From assembly GCA_963678675.1 (NCBI GenBank), contig OY783194.1:20376278-20440277 (forward strand): 64,000 bases of DNA, read 5' to 3'. This document shows, in pieces, positions 33,881 through 44,262 of this stretch; position 1 is the first letter of the stretch, and each line of letters opens with the position of its first letter. The position numbers and the translations under genes were made by a program. A model generated the notes under the pieces. It ran no database searches and was not told the DNA's origin. It saw only the letters and a program-made list of their open reading frames with translations. This DNA is from Xiphydria camelus (Eukaryota; Arthropoda; Insecta; Hymenoptera; Xiphydriidae).

Positions 33881-36418
33881 CCTTTACGTGGCCGAGCGGG
33901 GTATTTTAGATACCCCAGAAGCGGTTTCTTTCTAATAGCTTTTCTATTTTTAATTTTTAATTTTGTTCCCTTTACGTAATCCTAGAAAATATATTACCAA
34001 ACCCATTTTTAATAAAAAACGTTCAATTTAATTTCAATTTCCAACGAAAAACTGAAATTAATTACGTGGGGTACCTCCGTTACCCCGCACGGCCTGCAGC
34101 GTATCGAAATTCTAGGTGCAGAATTTATAGGTCCGTTCGCAGAGCAGTCACAAACCGTTGGCAACTGATATACGCATGCGCATTTGCGAAATGCGCATGC
34201 GTACATCAGCCGCCAACGGCCCGTGACCGCTCTGCGAACAGACCTACAGTCCCATCGTGCCTGATCGTGCCGTCGCGTCGGCGGAATACGCAAACAAATT
34301 CTATATTGAGAGGTTAGGATTTACTTTGCTTCGATAGTATGTTATCGTTTGCATTTCTTAGGAAATGGCGCGACATAAATACTGTACTGACGAGGAATTA
34401 CGTAGAATTTTAGAAGAAAGTGACTATAGTGATGACGAAATCGAAATCAGTGATAGTGAATCAGAATGTACCGACAATGTCGAAGAACAACAAACAGTTC
34501 CAGATGAGATTACAGCACTTGAAAATGAAGGAGAAAATGTAACTTTTGATCCAGTTGGGGTAATACTAATGTCGAAATCGGGATATGAATGGAAAACGCA
34601 ACCACCTGCGGCTACAAGGCGCAGAGCCCACAATATAGTAAATTCTCTTCAAGGTTTGAAAAATAATAGGTGAGTAAATATTTAGAAAAAAAAACAGGCC
34701 TGTTGATAAACTAAAAATTAATTTCAGCATGGCTCTAACTTCACTAAAAGACGCGTTCCAGTGTTATATTACTGAAGAAATGCTAGCTGACATATGCACT
34801 CACACAAATCGACACGGAGAAATCTATACAGAAAAATTTAATGAAAGTCACCCTGCTGATCACATGAAATGGAAAAACGTTACAGTTGCTGAATTATACG
34901 CTTTCATTGCAGTACTTATAGCAAGTGGTAGAAATCACGGAAGAAGACTTCACTTGGGGGAAATGTGGGCCGAAAATGAACTTTTCAAACAGCCATTTTT
35001 TACTGCTGTAATGTCTCGGAATAGATTCAAGATGATATATAGACATTTAAGATTTGATGACCCCTCCACAAGGAATAATAGAATAACAGAGGCAAAAGAT
35101 AAACTTCAAGCAATTCGCAAAACATATGATGAATTTGTAAAAAATTGCATTGATAATTATTCACCAGGCGAAAATATCACAATCGATGAAAGATTAGCTA
35201 CATTCAGAGGAAAATGCCCGTTTAGAGTTTATATAAAAAGTAAACCAGGTCGATATGGAATAAAAATTTGAGATTGTTCGGACTCTAATTCAGCTTATAT
35301 ATTGAACAGTCAGGTATACGCAGGAATGATAGATAATGAACGAGAAAGAAATCAAGGATTTAGGGTAGTTTTAGATATGGTTAGACCTTATTTTGGATCT
35401 GGATGTGGAGTTACCACAGACAATTTTTTTACCTCAATTCCTCTTGCCGAAGAACTACTAAGACATCAACTCACAATTACCGGAACTCTAAGGGCCAACA
35501 AAAAGGAGATTCCTGCCGAATTTGCTCCCAATTCTAAGCGCGAGGAACAATCTTCAATTTTTGGATTTTCTAATGATTTGACATTAGTATCTTATGTACC
35601 TAAAAAGAAGAAAGCGGTTATTCTTTTATCAACACAGTTTCACAGCGATGAAATATCATCTGATGAAAAACAAAAACGTAAGCCTGAAATTATTTTACAC
35701 TATAATAAAACTAAAGGAGCCGTTGACACCGGAGATAAAATGACTAGAGAATATACGTGTATCCGTTCAACGAGGAGATGGCCATTTAGGATTTTTATGG
35801 AAATTATTGATATGGCTGCACTCAATGCTTATATTATATTTACTAAAAAGTTTCCCAATTGGAAATGTAATGACCGAAGTAAGCGACGCATTTTTTTACA
35901 AAACTTGGCACTAGAACTTGCACTCCCAAACGTTCGGAGCAGGAAACAAAATAGCAATAATTTCCACAAGCCTGTAACAACTGCAATAGATTTATTTCTT
36001 GCGAACAGCAATGCCACAGTTACAGAAAATACTGCTAGAGAGGTTCAACAGTATACAAATCGAAGATGCAGCTTTTGTGCCAGATCACGGGATAGAAAGA
36101 CTAAAATATCTTGTAGTACATGCGAAAAACCCATTTGCAATATACACCGAGAAGAAATTAAGACATTTATATGTCCTGATTGTAAACATAATGATTAAGC
36201 GCAAATAATAATTTAAGGCGAAAATAAACATGTTTTTTTATTAAACAATATATAAAATGTTTGAATGTTTAGTGTTTTATTGTATAACTTTGCAAATATT
36301 ATTGCATAATTTAGATAAATGATAAAAATTTAAACAGTTTTTGAAGTATTCCAGTGGGGTATCATAGTTACCCCACACGGCCTGAAACGTAACTTTTTGT
36401 AGCACGGTTCCGGGAAGG
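33881..36418 (+). mobile_element. piggyBac element 2
   Basis: Flanked by TTAA at 33877-33880 and 36419-36422. Both ends start CCTT and then share a subterminal block with GGCCG and a palindrome (GGGGTATTTTAGATACCCC at 33898-33916, GGGGTATCATAGTTACCCC at 36356-36374). The left TTAA was made by the last T of the Harbinger derivative plus its TAA duplication, so this insertion is younger than that one. Confidence 0.93.
34365..36198 (+). pseudogene. piggyBac transposase 2, one nonsense codon
   Basis: Exon 1 is 34365-34669 (acidic N-terminus, MARHKYCTDEELRRILEESD), with a GT-AG intron 34670-34727; exon 2 starts 34728 (AG|C, Ser). Catalytic Asp residues lie in ITIDERLATFRGKCPF, GVTTDNFFTS and KGAVDTGDKMTRE. 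The C-terminal Cys-rich zinc domain (CSFCARSRDRKTKISCSTCE) ends at the stop 36196-36198. The only defect seen is TGA at 35269-35271, just after RYGIKI, where piggyBac relatives have Trp; the frame continues directly afterwards. About 610 codons in all, normal for the family. Readthrough or a single reversion would restore full length. Confidence 0.92.
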
Positions 36419-36422
36419 TTAA

Positions 36423-36488
36423 TGAAAGGTATGAGCAGACCGTTCTTTATGGTCTCCTTGACGGCAAACATCCAACTCAACGAGCTAA
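36423..36488 (+). pseudogene. jockey-type LINE ORF1, continuation
   Basis: MKGMSRPFFMVSLTANIQLN continues ORF1 after the two nested insertions (32697-36422). It is cut again at TAA 36486-36488 by the next element. The rest of the LINE is not seen in the window. Confidence 0.65.
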
Positions 36489-36555
36489 AGGGCCCCATAC
36501 ACGTTCAGTCGGCCGGCCGGCCGCCGGCCGGCCGTGGCCTGTCAGTCGGCCGTCA
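36489..36555. repeat. GGCC-rich terminus of a Harbinger-type element
   Basis: AGGGCCCCATACACGTTCAG follows a TAA and continues CGGCCGGCC. The same terminus family occurs at 60060-60116 (complement) and 63757-63790. It is interrupted by element 3 and appears to resume after 38575 (GTCCTGGCCGACCG). It may be the left end of the Harbinger element that carries the genes at 38839-50578. Confidence 0.6.
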
Positions 36556-36613
36556 CACAGTGGGGCCAGAGACCGGTTTACTTGGCCAAAATTCGAAAAG
36601 TGTATTAATCGAG

Positions 36614-37165
36614 GTGAAATTGAGTACTTGGGGGTTTTTGGGGTCGCTGATTACGAATCCAAAGTCGAAAGTTCGAAAAACAATATGGCGGATCAAATAT
36701 GGCGGAAAGGTATCTCAAAAATTGATCGAATCTGTGTGAAATTGAGTACTCGGGGGATTTTGGGGTCGCTGATTACGAATCCAAAGTCGAAAGTTCGAAA
36801 AACAATATGGCGGATCAAATATGGCGGAACGGTATCTCAAAAATTGATCGAATCTGTGTGAAATTGAGTACTCGGGGGTTTTTAGGATCGATGATTACGA
36901 ATCCAAAGTCGAAAGTTCGAAAAACAATATGGCGGATCAAATGCGGCGGAACGGTATCTCAAAAATTGATCGAATCTGTGTGAAATTGAGTACTCGGGGG
37001 TTTTTAGGATCGCTGATTACGAATCCAAAGTCGAAAGTTCGAAAAACAATATGGCGGATCAAATATGGCGGAAAGGTATCTCAAAAATTGATCGAATCTG
37101 TGTAAAATTGAGTACTCGGGGGTTTTTGGGGTCGCTGATTACGAATCCGAAGTCGAAATTTCAAT
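36614..37165. repeat. Subterminal tandem array of element 3, 122-bp units
   Basis: Units start at 36614, 36736, 36858, 36980 and 37102, an exact 122-base period. Each contains GTGAAATTGAGTACTCGGGG, GCTGATTACGAATCCAAAGT and CAATATGGCGGATCAAA. It is the reverse complement in style of the array in copy 1. Confidence 0.95.
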
Positions 37166-37387
37166 ATCCGCGTTCCCCTCCTTAACTTATCGTAGGTGAT
37201 AAACATAAATATATTTTTAAGAATTGATAGCATGTTAAAATGGTGGTACAGTGTGATAAATTAAATATTACTAATTGCGTTTAGACTTGCTAAAATGTTT
37301 TAAAAAAACACGAGGTTTGAGGTTTTCTGTGGGTGTATTTATGAAACAAAACTTATTTATCAAATAGGTAGGTACTACAAATCGTGA

Positions 37388-37560
37388 CTAATTCTCATCT
37401 GAATCTTCGGAGTCAGATGTGTTGTCACTTTCGGTTTCTGTTTGTTCTTCATCCTCCGTGTATTGTTGCGTTAGATCAGGTTCCTCTAAAAGATCTGTAA
37501 CTGATTTGCTTAACGTAGATCTTTTTTGGACTAATTTACCAAGATTTGAAGAAGCCAGCA
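37388..37560 (-). pseudogene. Remnant of Transib transposase C-terminus
   Basis: Read on the minus strand this gives LSKSVTDLLEEP followed by a Glu/Asp/Thr/Ser-rich tail and a stop near 37388. Copy 2 ends the same way (LSRDVIPLLLPP, then an acidic Ser-rich tail). The upstream part is deleted or unrecognisable. Confidence 0.55.
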
Positions 37561-38540
37561 AATAAGTAATTCTATTATTATCTATACTTATAGTAATATT
37601 CCCGTATATGAAGATGTTCAGTCTATCTATATTAAGATCAGTGTATTCTAAACAAGGTTTACTTTCTTTGTGAAAATCTTTTTAACTAACACTATGAGTA
37701 AGTGTTGTCAATCTGTGTTTAAATTTAACAAATCCAAGTTTTAAAAACCATCTAATTTTGTTTTTTAAACTAAAATTTAGTTTAATTTAACATTGAAAAG
37801 TAGTTTGACATGATATCATTTCAATATTTGTCGAAGGAAGTGTAAAAATGTAAAAACAACGCTAATCTCCTCATTTGAACTTAACCAGCGTAAGTCGCAT
37901 TTGCTGTCGACAAATTTTTAAATAAATAACTTTTAAATAAATAATAAAATAACTATAAAACTTCGGAATAATTCATTGCAGATGTTTCCTGTAAAAAATG
38001 TCCGAAAACCGCTTTCATTTCTAAGCTATCACACTAGAGTCCCCATTTAATCTTTAATAATTAATATTTTCAATTGGCGCAAATATGCGCAGACTTTTCT
38101 TGAACATTCTCAAGAACCGTCCCCTTTATTACCAAAATACATTAAAACCTTAGCTTAATAGCGCTTAGAACCTAACTTGCATCCTACATATTTATAACGA
38201 TATGTGAAACGTTTACTCAATATTTAACCACTTGTTGCACATGTTCCGATTTTCCAATTTGCCATATGAAATTATAGAAAGTATGGGTAAAGCCTCCATA
38301 ACAAAATTAACTACTAATTACCACTACTACTAATTATAATTTTTTTTTACTACCACTTTCTTTGCTTCCTAAATATACTGCGACGAGGAGTCTATAAATT
38401 ATACAACTTTCGATTAATCTGACAAAGAGTGACGCGCTTCCCCCGCCTTTTTCTTAACGGCATATAATACAGGAGACTCTAAACTACAGTCTCCAAGAAA
38501 AGTAATTACATCTTTGCAATTTTTAATTTTTGGATTTTGG
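37561..38540. other. AT-rich interior of element 3
   Basis: No ORF or internal repeat of note is seen before the right end. Confidence 0.5.
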
Positions 38541-38838
38541 CTAGCTATTCCTGCATTTGGCCCCACTGTGCGTCAGTCCTGGCCGACCGCGGATTATCGA
38601 TAGGGTAAAAGCCCCAGTGATTGGCCTTTTAAACAGACGAAATTATATAGTAATTGGCTTATCGTTTCCTCTTTCTATCGAATACATTTGTTATGAGAGG
38701 GGGCCAATCACTATCGCATGGCCAATGACTGTATCGTTTACCCTATTCAAACTACACCTACAATTTTGTTCACCGAATGCGTCCGTCAGTTCTCTGCCGG
38801 CTTCGATAGTAGCATAATGATCTTACGAGAGTATAAAT

Positions 38839-39258
38839 ATGTCGCAAAAACAATACGCAGCTGCACTTGTTATTTTGACAAAGCAGCAGAGGAAACGAAA
38901 AAAGAGACAAATTTGGGTGAAAGAGTGGTTGAAGAAACGCACTTTATCTCACGTGGGGCTCGTACGTGAACTTCGTCAATCCAGTGCAAGTGATCTGAAA
39001 AATTTCCTGAGGATGGACGAGAATTGTTTCCAGTACTTGCTAAATTTGGTAAAGCCACATATTACGAAAAAGGACACCATAATGCGGCAAGCAATTACCG
39101 CAGAAGAACGGCTTTTGGTGACCCTGAGATATTTGGCAACAGGGCGCAGTATGGAGGATTTAAAATTCAGCGCAATTATTTCGCCACAAGCTCTGGGAAA
39201 AATTATCCCAGAGACTTGCAAATATATATATTTGACCTTGAAGGAGGAATATTTAAAG
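38839..39258 (+). CDS. Harbinger nuclease, exon 1
   Basis: ATG 38839 starts 140 codons ending EEYLK at the donor AAG|GTAAAG (39258/39259). It contains the basic leader KQQRKRKKRQIWVKEWLKKR, then LKNFLRMDENCFQYLLNLVK and AITAEERLLVTLRYLATGRS, the helical N-terminal region of Harbinger transposases. Exon 2 begins at 40878 after TTTTCAG and is in phase 0. Splicing gives a nuclease of about 407 residues once later insertions are discounted, the usual family length. The role is to cut and rejoin the element at TWA targets. Confidence 0.88.
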
Positions 39259-39521
39259 GTAAAGTGTAAAAATATATAGAAATATATTTAAGTATTTTAT
39301 TCCAAAATTAATGAACATTAAACTGATACCTAGGATCTATTAATAAAAGTAGTATATAAAATTTATTAATGAAATAAGAATTCTATGAATGAAATCAATA
39401 TTTAAAATCTATTAATGAAATGAATATCTATAATTATATAAAGAAAATAGTAATTGTAGAATATCTTATGAACAAAAGTAACATTTAAAATGTATTACTA
39501 CAATTAAAGCCCTATACATTT

Positions 39522-40808
39522 TAATGTTGCATTGCTTGTGAATTGGAACGAGTATAAAACTGAGAATTGGGCTCTATTTGTGGTGGAGTGTGTGGTTGAG
39601 AGTGTGACCGACAAGGAAACCGTCCAGGGTGCACCTCGCCGATTTTGTTCATTCTGATATATGTTTTTTTACATCAAAATGTAAGAGATACGTATTTTTT
39701 TTATGTGCGGAAAAACATTTCCAGGTGGTGAAATTAACCCTCAAAGTTGACAACTCCTAGGATCTTTTGAAATGAAACCAAGTGGATAGTAATCTACATA
39801 AGAAATTATGAAAAATCCAATTTACTACATTTCGTTACGGTAATTAATTAAAAAATTATGAGGGTTAGAAATTCACCAAATTACTGTAACATTTCAACCA
39901 TTATAATTTTTTAATTAATTACCCTAACGAAATGTAGTATATTGGATTTCTCATCATTTCTTGTATAGATTATTATCCACTTGGTTTCATTTCAAAAGAT
40001 CAATTGCAAGTATGTGAAAACCAGCACTCATTCCTAGGAGTTATCAACTTTGAGGGTTAATTTGACCCTCTACAGAAATGTTTTTCCGCACATAAAAAAA
40101 TACGTATCTTTTACATTTTGATGTAGAATAACATATCAGAATGAACGAAGTCGGCGAGGTACACCTGGGACGGTTTCCTTGTGAGTATGAACTTATGGTT
40201 GTGATTGTGGCTGGTAACGTGATTGTGACTGGTAACGTAATTGTGGCGGAGTATTACAAGACTCTATTTCCAACGCAGTGGATGATTGTCGATATGAAGT
40301 AGTTTGGAGGTGTATTTGCGGTAGATTTGCTGGTACTAGCTGTGATGATTGAGTGCAAGGATGTATGTGGGACTGAGTAGGTGGAGCTACAAAAGCAAAA
40401 TGTCTCGATATAATTGTGTCTGAGTTTGCTGTGCCTGCGAGTGAATCGGATTGTACTCTGAATTAATACTATATCTACTTGGAGAGGATATAAATTTATA
40501 GTTGCACTGTCGGATAGTTTGCCAGCGATCCCATAACGTAAAATGGTATATATCATGTGTTCAGCAAAATCGCGCTGATTTTTGTCCATTCGTTCAAGTT
40601 TCCACGTAACGTTTTCGCCAATAGTTTTGCACTCGTTATTCTCTCTATTTAATACTGCGTAAGCTTTCTCGATCATCACATCATGTTTTGTTTGTTTTGC
40701 CCTTTTCCGGGCGAGTGTGGGTGTTCTGGATGGAAATGTTGCCTCGGGTGATGTTGCTGCTGGTGAGAGTGCATTTGTTGGTTCTGTATTGTCCAAATCA
40801 GAGTCCAA
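39522..40808 (-). pseudogene. MADF-type accessory protein, exon 2 (BESS-like and Gln/Ser tail)
   Basis: After an acceptor TTTTTAG (minus strand) the exon starts at 40808 with LDSDLDNTEPTNALSPAATS. It continues with KRAKQTKHDVMIEKAYAVLN and a BESS-like helical segment MDKNQRDFAEHMIYTILRYG. A frameshift near 40440 precedes a Gln/Ser/Pro-rich tail (QSHIHPCTQSSQLVPA) in the next frame. That tail is split by the foldback at 39612-40181 and ends at a stop near 39522-39524 (after RSNSQAMQH). Exon 1 is 50183-50578. Such MADF proteins help the Harbinger nuclease enter the nucleus and bind ends. Damage here suggests the element is no longer autonomous. Confidence 0.7.
39612..40181. mobile_element. 570-bp foldback element
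   Basis: CAAGGAAACCGTCCAGGGTG and its complement bound two arms of about 250 bp that are largely complementary (for example ATGTGCGGAAAAACAT and TGTTTTTCCGCACAT). It interrupts the antisense MADF gene: Gln/Ser/Pro-rich codons continue on both sides (40182-40450 and 39524-39611, minus strand). Confidence 0.85.
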
Positions 40809-40877
40809 CTAAAAATAAAGAAAATTATATTAGACAAAATTTGGTTATTTACTTTTTAACGTAAATGTTCTTTTCAG

Positions 40878-41473
40878 TTTCCAGAAAACTCTGGCGAATG
40901 GCAAGACATAGCAAGAGATTTTCAGAGCAGATGGAACTTTCCCAACTGTGGAAGCGCATTTGATGGGAAGCACATTCGAATAGTTAAACCAAGAAACAGT
41001 GGCTCTTATTTTTATAACTATAAAGAATACTTCAGTATTATTTTAATGGCACTTTTCAATGCTAACTATGAATTTGTTTACGTGAATGTAGGCTGCAATG
41101 GTAGAGTATCAGACGGAGGTGTATTCGACTCCACTGACTTTCACGACAAATTAATGAACAAAACGCTGAATTTGCCAGTTACATGTGATACAACTGAGAA
41201 TTTAAATTTTGTATTTGTAGCCGATGATGCATTCGCTTTGCATGAAAACATATTGAAACCGTATCCTCAGAAAAATTTGTCTCCAGAACAGCGTATTTTC
41301 AATTATCGACTTAGCAGAGCCAGACGCGTAGTAGAAAATGCATTCGGAATTCTTTCCAATCGTTTCAGAGTTTTTCACACAGCAATAAATATGGCCCCAA
41401 AGAAAGTAGATTTTGTGGTATTAGCAGCATGTGTATTGCACAATTTCCTTCGCAGGCATGCAAAGTCATCTTA
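40878..41473 (+). pseudogene. Harbinger nuclease, exon 2, first part
   Basis: It encodes NFPNCGSAFDGKHIRIVKPR (first catalytic Asp), FVYVNVGCNGRVSDGGVFDS (second), LVFVADDAFALHENILKPYP-like sequence (FVADDAFALHENILKPYP), and NYRLSRARRVVENAFGILSN (catalytic Glu). This is a complete DDE_Tnp_4 core. It is interrupted after codon TCT at 41470-41473 by the 3.3 kb element. The missing codons follow at 44765-44922 and 49568-49617, and the three pieces total 804 nt, divisible by three. No stop or frameshift of its own was seen, so this gene seems to have been intact before the insertions. Confidence 0.88.
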
Positions 41474-42116
41474 TAGGCCAGTCAAAATCGACAATAAATT
41501 CGCAAAACATGATGTATCTCTGATTTTTTAGTATGTTGTTTGGACCCATTAGGGCTATGTATACCCAAGTTTGCAACTCTCAAAAAGTTGTGGAAAAATT
41601 TTTATACGCCAAAAACCGCGAAATTTTTGGACTTGTTTCAGTTTCTGCTCTATATCTCCTAATCCATGCATTTTTCGTCGAAAGCTATTCTATACGTTTT
41701 TTAAGAGTATTAAATTTGGGATAAATTAAGCTCAACCTGAGCTCTGTAGATTAATTACTTACCGAATTAAGGCACTTTGAAAGTAGGCCAGTTTTAACAA
41801 AAATTGAAAATTTTAGTTTTAGACCTTCTTTGGACTGAAATTGCGTCGAAACCATTGATCCTATGAGTAGAACTTGTAGGATATAATTTGTAGGCAATTT
41901 AATTAGCTTTAAATTAAGTGCAGGGTGGGGTCTGTAAGCCTCGTAGTTCTCTCAAAATCTAAAAAATAACCGTATAAGGTAAAATTACATTTTTCCAGAA
42001 ATGTTGCATAATCTTTCCTATCTTTTGTTGTTTGGTTTGGTAATGAAAAAGAAGGCATGAAATCATTTTAAAAAACGGTGAAATTTATTAATCAGTGAAT
42101 CTAATTAGACAAATAG

Positions 42117-43250
42117 TCAAATTCGTCTTCTCGTTTTTGATGGCCCTGGGCCGTCACTTTCGTTGCCCTCTTCAATAGATAGGTCTTCCACTATCGGTGG
42201 GTCTCCGTCTTCGTCCCCTATAGATAAGTACTCCAGTATTGGTGGATCATCAGGGTTGTCTTGAGGCTCATCATCATCGTCCTCTTCAATATTAATAAGG
42301 CCAGCGTTCTGGCACGTTTCCCCAGAGCAGGTAGCACACATCACAGAACATCTGAGCCCTGCTTTGAGGCAAGTGCAGCCACCTCTGCACCCCTTCTTGC
42401 ATTTGCAAGAGAGGAGTTTTAGAAGTTCTGCGGGGGCAGGAGCTTGCCGACTAGTAATGGGGATGAGTCCAGCCGACGTCAATTCCCAGCCCCAGTCGGT
42501 GGCCTCTTTCTCCACCCCCAACCACTTTTGCACCTGGTGGTATGTGCGGTAGTGATGATACGACGAAGCCTCTGTGGTTGGGGGCAAACGGGTCAGATTC
42601 GCTTTGGCGTTGGCTGCTGTCTTCACAAAAGTACGGAAGCGTACATCGTTGAGGGTGTCTTTCGTTTCGTCTCCTCCGTATACGGCAACTAGGCACTTGT
42701 CACCGGCTGCTGCGACTTGTTGGTGTGTGGCATCTGTCTGGAGGAAAACTCTTGCTTGATTCACTAGGGCTTGATTCTGTCTGAAGTGGCCCCACATTTT
42801 CATCTTCCCCTGCCAGAAGAGGGCAGAGGTGGTGTCGCACCCAGTAAATGCATGGATGAAAAGTTCAAATCCAGGTGGTAGCTCCACTTCCCCTTGGTTA
42901 AATGAGCTGGTGGAGAATTGGACGCTACCCGCCTCACCTCTGCCACTCTTTTGGAAGTATACATTTGTTTTAGTGGATCCAAGACCGCAGAGGAGCACGA
43001 GCAAATCCACATCCTCTCCAAAGATAATGACGTGGTCGTTGGAGGTACTTTTTTGCAGAGCAGTCACGACGATATCGCGGTCTGCGTCTTCCTTTGATAT
43101 TTTTGTCTCAATCCCCTCGAGAGAAAAACCAGAACAGAGAAACTCAATGAGACGAACCTTGTTTTTGTCATTCGAGAGCATCTTCTCTTGGGGGACTGTG
43201 ATGATGGTCGACGCGTCAAACACAATTTCCGCTGATGCTGCAGAATACCG
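42117..43250 (-). pseudogene. PIN/XPG-like transposon protein with Cys-rich C-terminus, last exon
   Basis: The frame opens near 43250 (after a TTCTGCAG-type acceptor on the minus strand) and runs to the stop at 42117-42119 without a break. Blocks: ISKEDADRDIVVTALQKS, IIFGEDVDLLVLLCGLGS, ELFIHAFTGCDTTSALFWQG. The acidic residues EDAD, DVD and GCD are placed as in PIN/XPG metal sites. A Cys-rich motif CKCKKGCRGGCTCLKAGLRC followed by CATCSGETCQN resembles CXC (tesmin/TSO1-like) zinc units. The tail is very acidic. Related blocks occur at 24395-25410. Only the 3' part is present here; upstream exons are missing, so a full protein is not expected. Confidence 0.65.
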
Positions 43251-43487
43251 TCGTGATCTCTCTGCAAATTTGGTGCTCTTTTATTCGCTTGTTCAATATC
43301 CGCGGTACCCGGCTATCCATACTACAAATTTCAATATGCCAGTAGAATTTCATAATAATAAATACATGAATTAGCTTCTAATGTTATAAAATACTGTTTT
43401 ACATATAAAATATATAACTATACATATAATAATATGAATTACCTTGAAAATTCCACGGCTGATAATTCTTCCATTATTTTATCTCTA

Positions 43488-43776
43488 CCGTAGTCCCAGG
43501 AAAAACGCAACACGCAGAGAGCCCTAAAATTAACCATCGGTAAGTATTTGCCGACTGTTCTTGAGTCTTTTATAATTAGAGTGTGCTTTAGAAGAGTGCG
43601 ATGCATGGGTATGGAGCGCCCATTTGTTTAATTGTAATACGCGCTTCCTCTTTCAACTATTCCAGCATTCCATGACTTGTACTTCTATAAAAGACTCAAG
43701 AACTGTCGGCAAATATTTACCGATGAATAATTTTAGAGCTCTCTGCGTGTTGCGTTTTTCCTGGGACATACGGTAG
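43488..43776. repeat. Foldback element with about 95-bp arms
   Basis: ACCGTAGTCCCAGGAAAAAC and CCTGGGACATACGGTA bound complementary arms (AACGCAACACGCAGAGAG with CTCTCTGCGTGTTGCGTT). The inner part ACGCGCTTCCTCTTTCAACT recurs at 26216-26236. Confidence 0.75.
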
Positions 43777-43799
43777 ATTGCAATCGACACATGATAAAA

Positions 43800-44100
43800 A
43801 TTTGCTGCCAGATAGATTTCAGTCTCTTTGACCGGCAGGCGCCGGGTCGTAAGCGAGGGACCCCTCGACCGCGTGCTCAAATTTCAGGAACCTCGCGGGA
43901 GGGCATAGAAACCCTCTGCCTTTCGCTCTCCTCAGACAAAGTGCAGACCCGTAATAAATTCGACTATTGCGGTGCACGTGCACTTGTTCGGGGATAGCAC
44001 CAACCGGCCGGCGCCGAATTTGCGTACTCTCCTGGCACCAATTCTCATGCTCCAGTTCGGTGGTTTCGAACAATTTCCTTATCCCACCATGCATAGAAAA
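43800..44100. other. GC-richer unassigned stretch
   Basis: Contains AATAAA near 43953 and CTCCTGGCACCAATTC near 44029, which could be an LTR end and primer-binding site. No partner LTR or coding domain was found, so it is left unassigned. Confidence 0.3.
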
Positions 44101-44107
44101 AATAGTG

Positions 44108-44262
44108 AGTGTTATAACACTCGGTGGAAGTGAAACTTATTGGAAACGTAATCGAAAGGGTATATTAAAAGCGTAGAGAAACTGTAAAGAAATTATATCC
44201 CCTATCGATTACGTTTCCAATAAGTTTCACTCCCACCGAGTGTCATGACACTCACTGTTTTT
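44108..44262. repeat. 155-bp near-perfect palindrome
   Basis: AGTGAGTGTTATAACACTCG and ACTTATTGGAAACGTAATCG pair with their complements at 44205-44262. No coding capacity. Confidence 0.8.

Larger units (their letters stand above)
36556..38570 (-). mobile_element. Transib-like deletion derivative (element 3)
   Basis: Ends CACAGTGGGGCCA (36556) and TGGCCCCACTGTG... (CACTGTG 38564-38570) are flanked by CGTCA (36551-36555, 38571-38575). It is 2015 bp and carries a five-unit tandem array near its left end. It also holds a short remnant of a transposase C-terminus on the minus strand, so it reads right to left. Most of the gene is gone; the rest is AT-rich. Confidence 0.88.

Noticed and set aside
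42364..43374. Plus-strand frames opposite the PIN/XPG-like gene
   Set aside because: They are shadows of the minus-strand coding frame, which carries all recognisable motifs.
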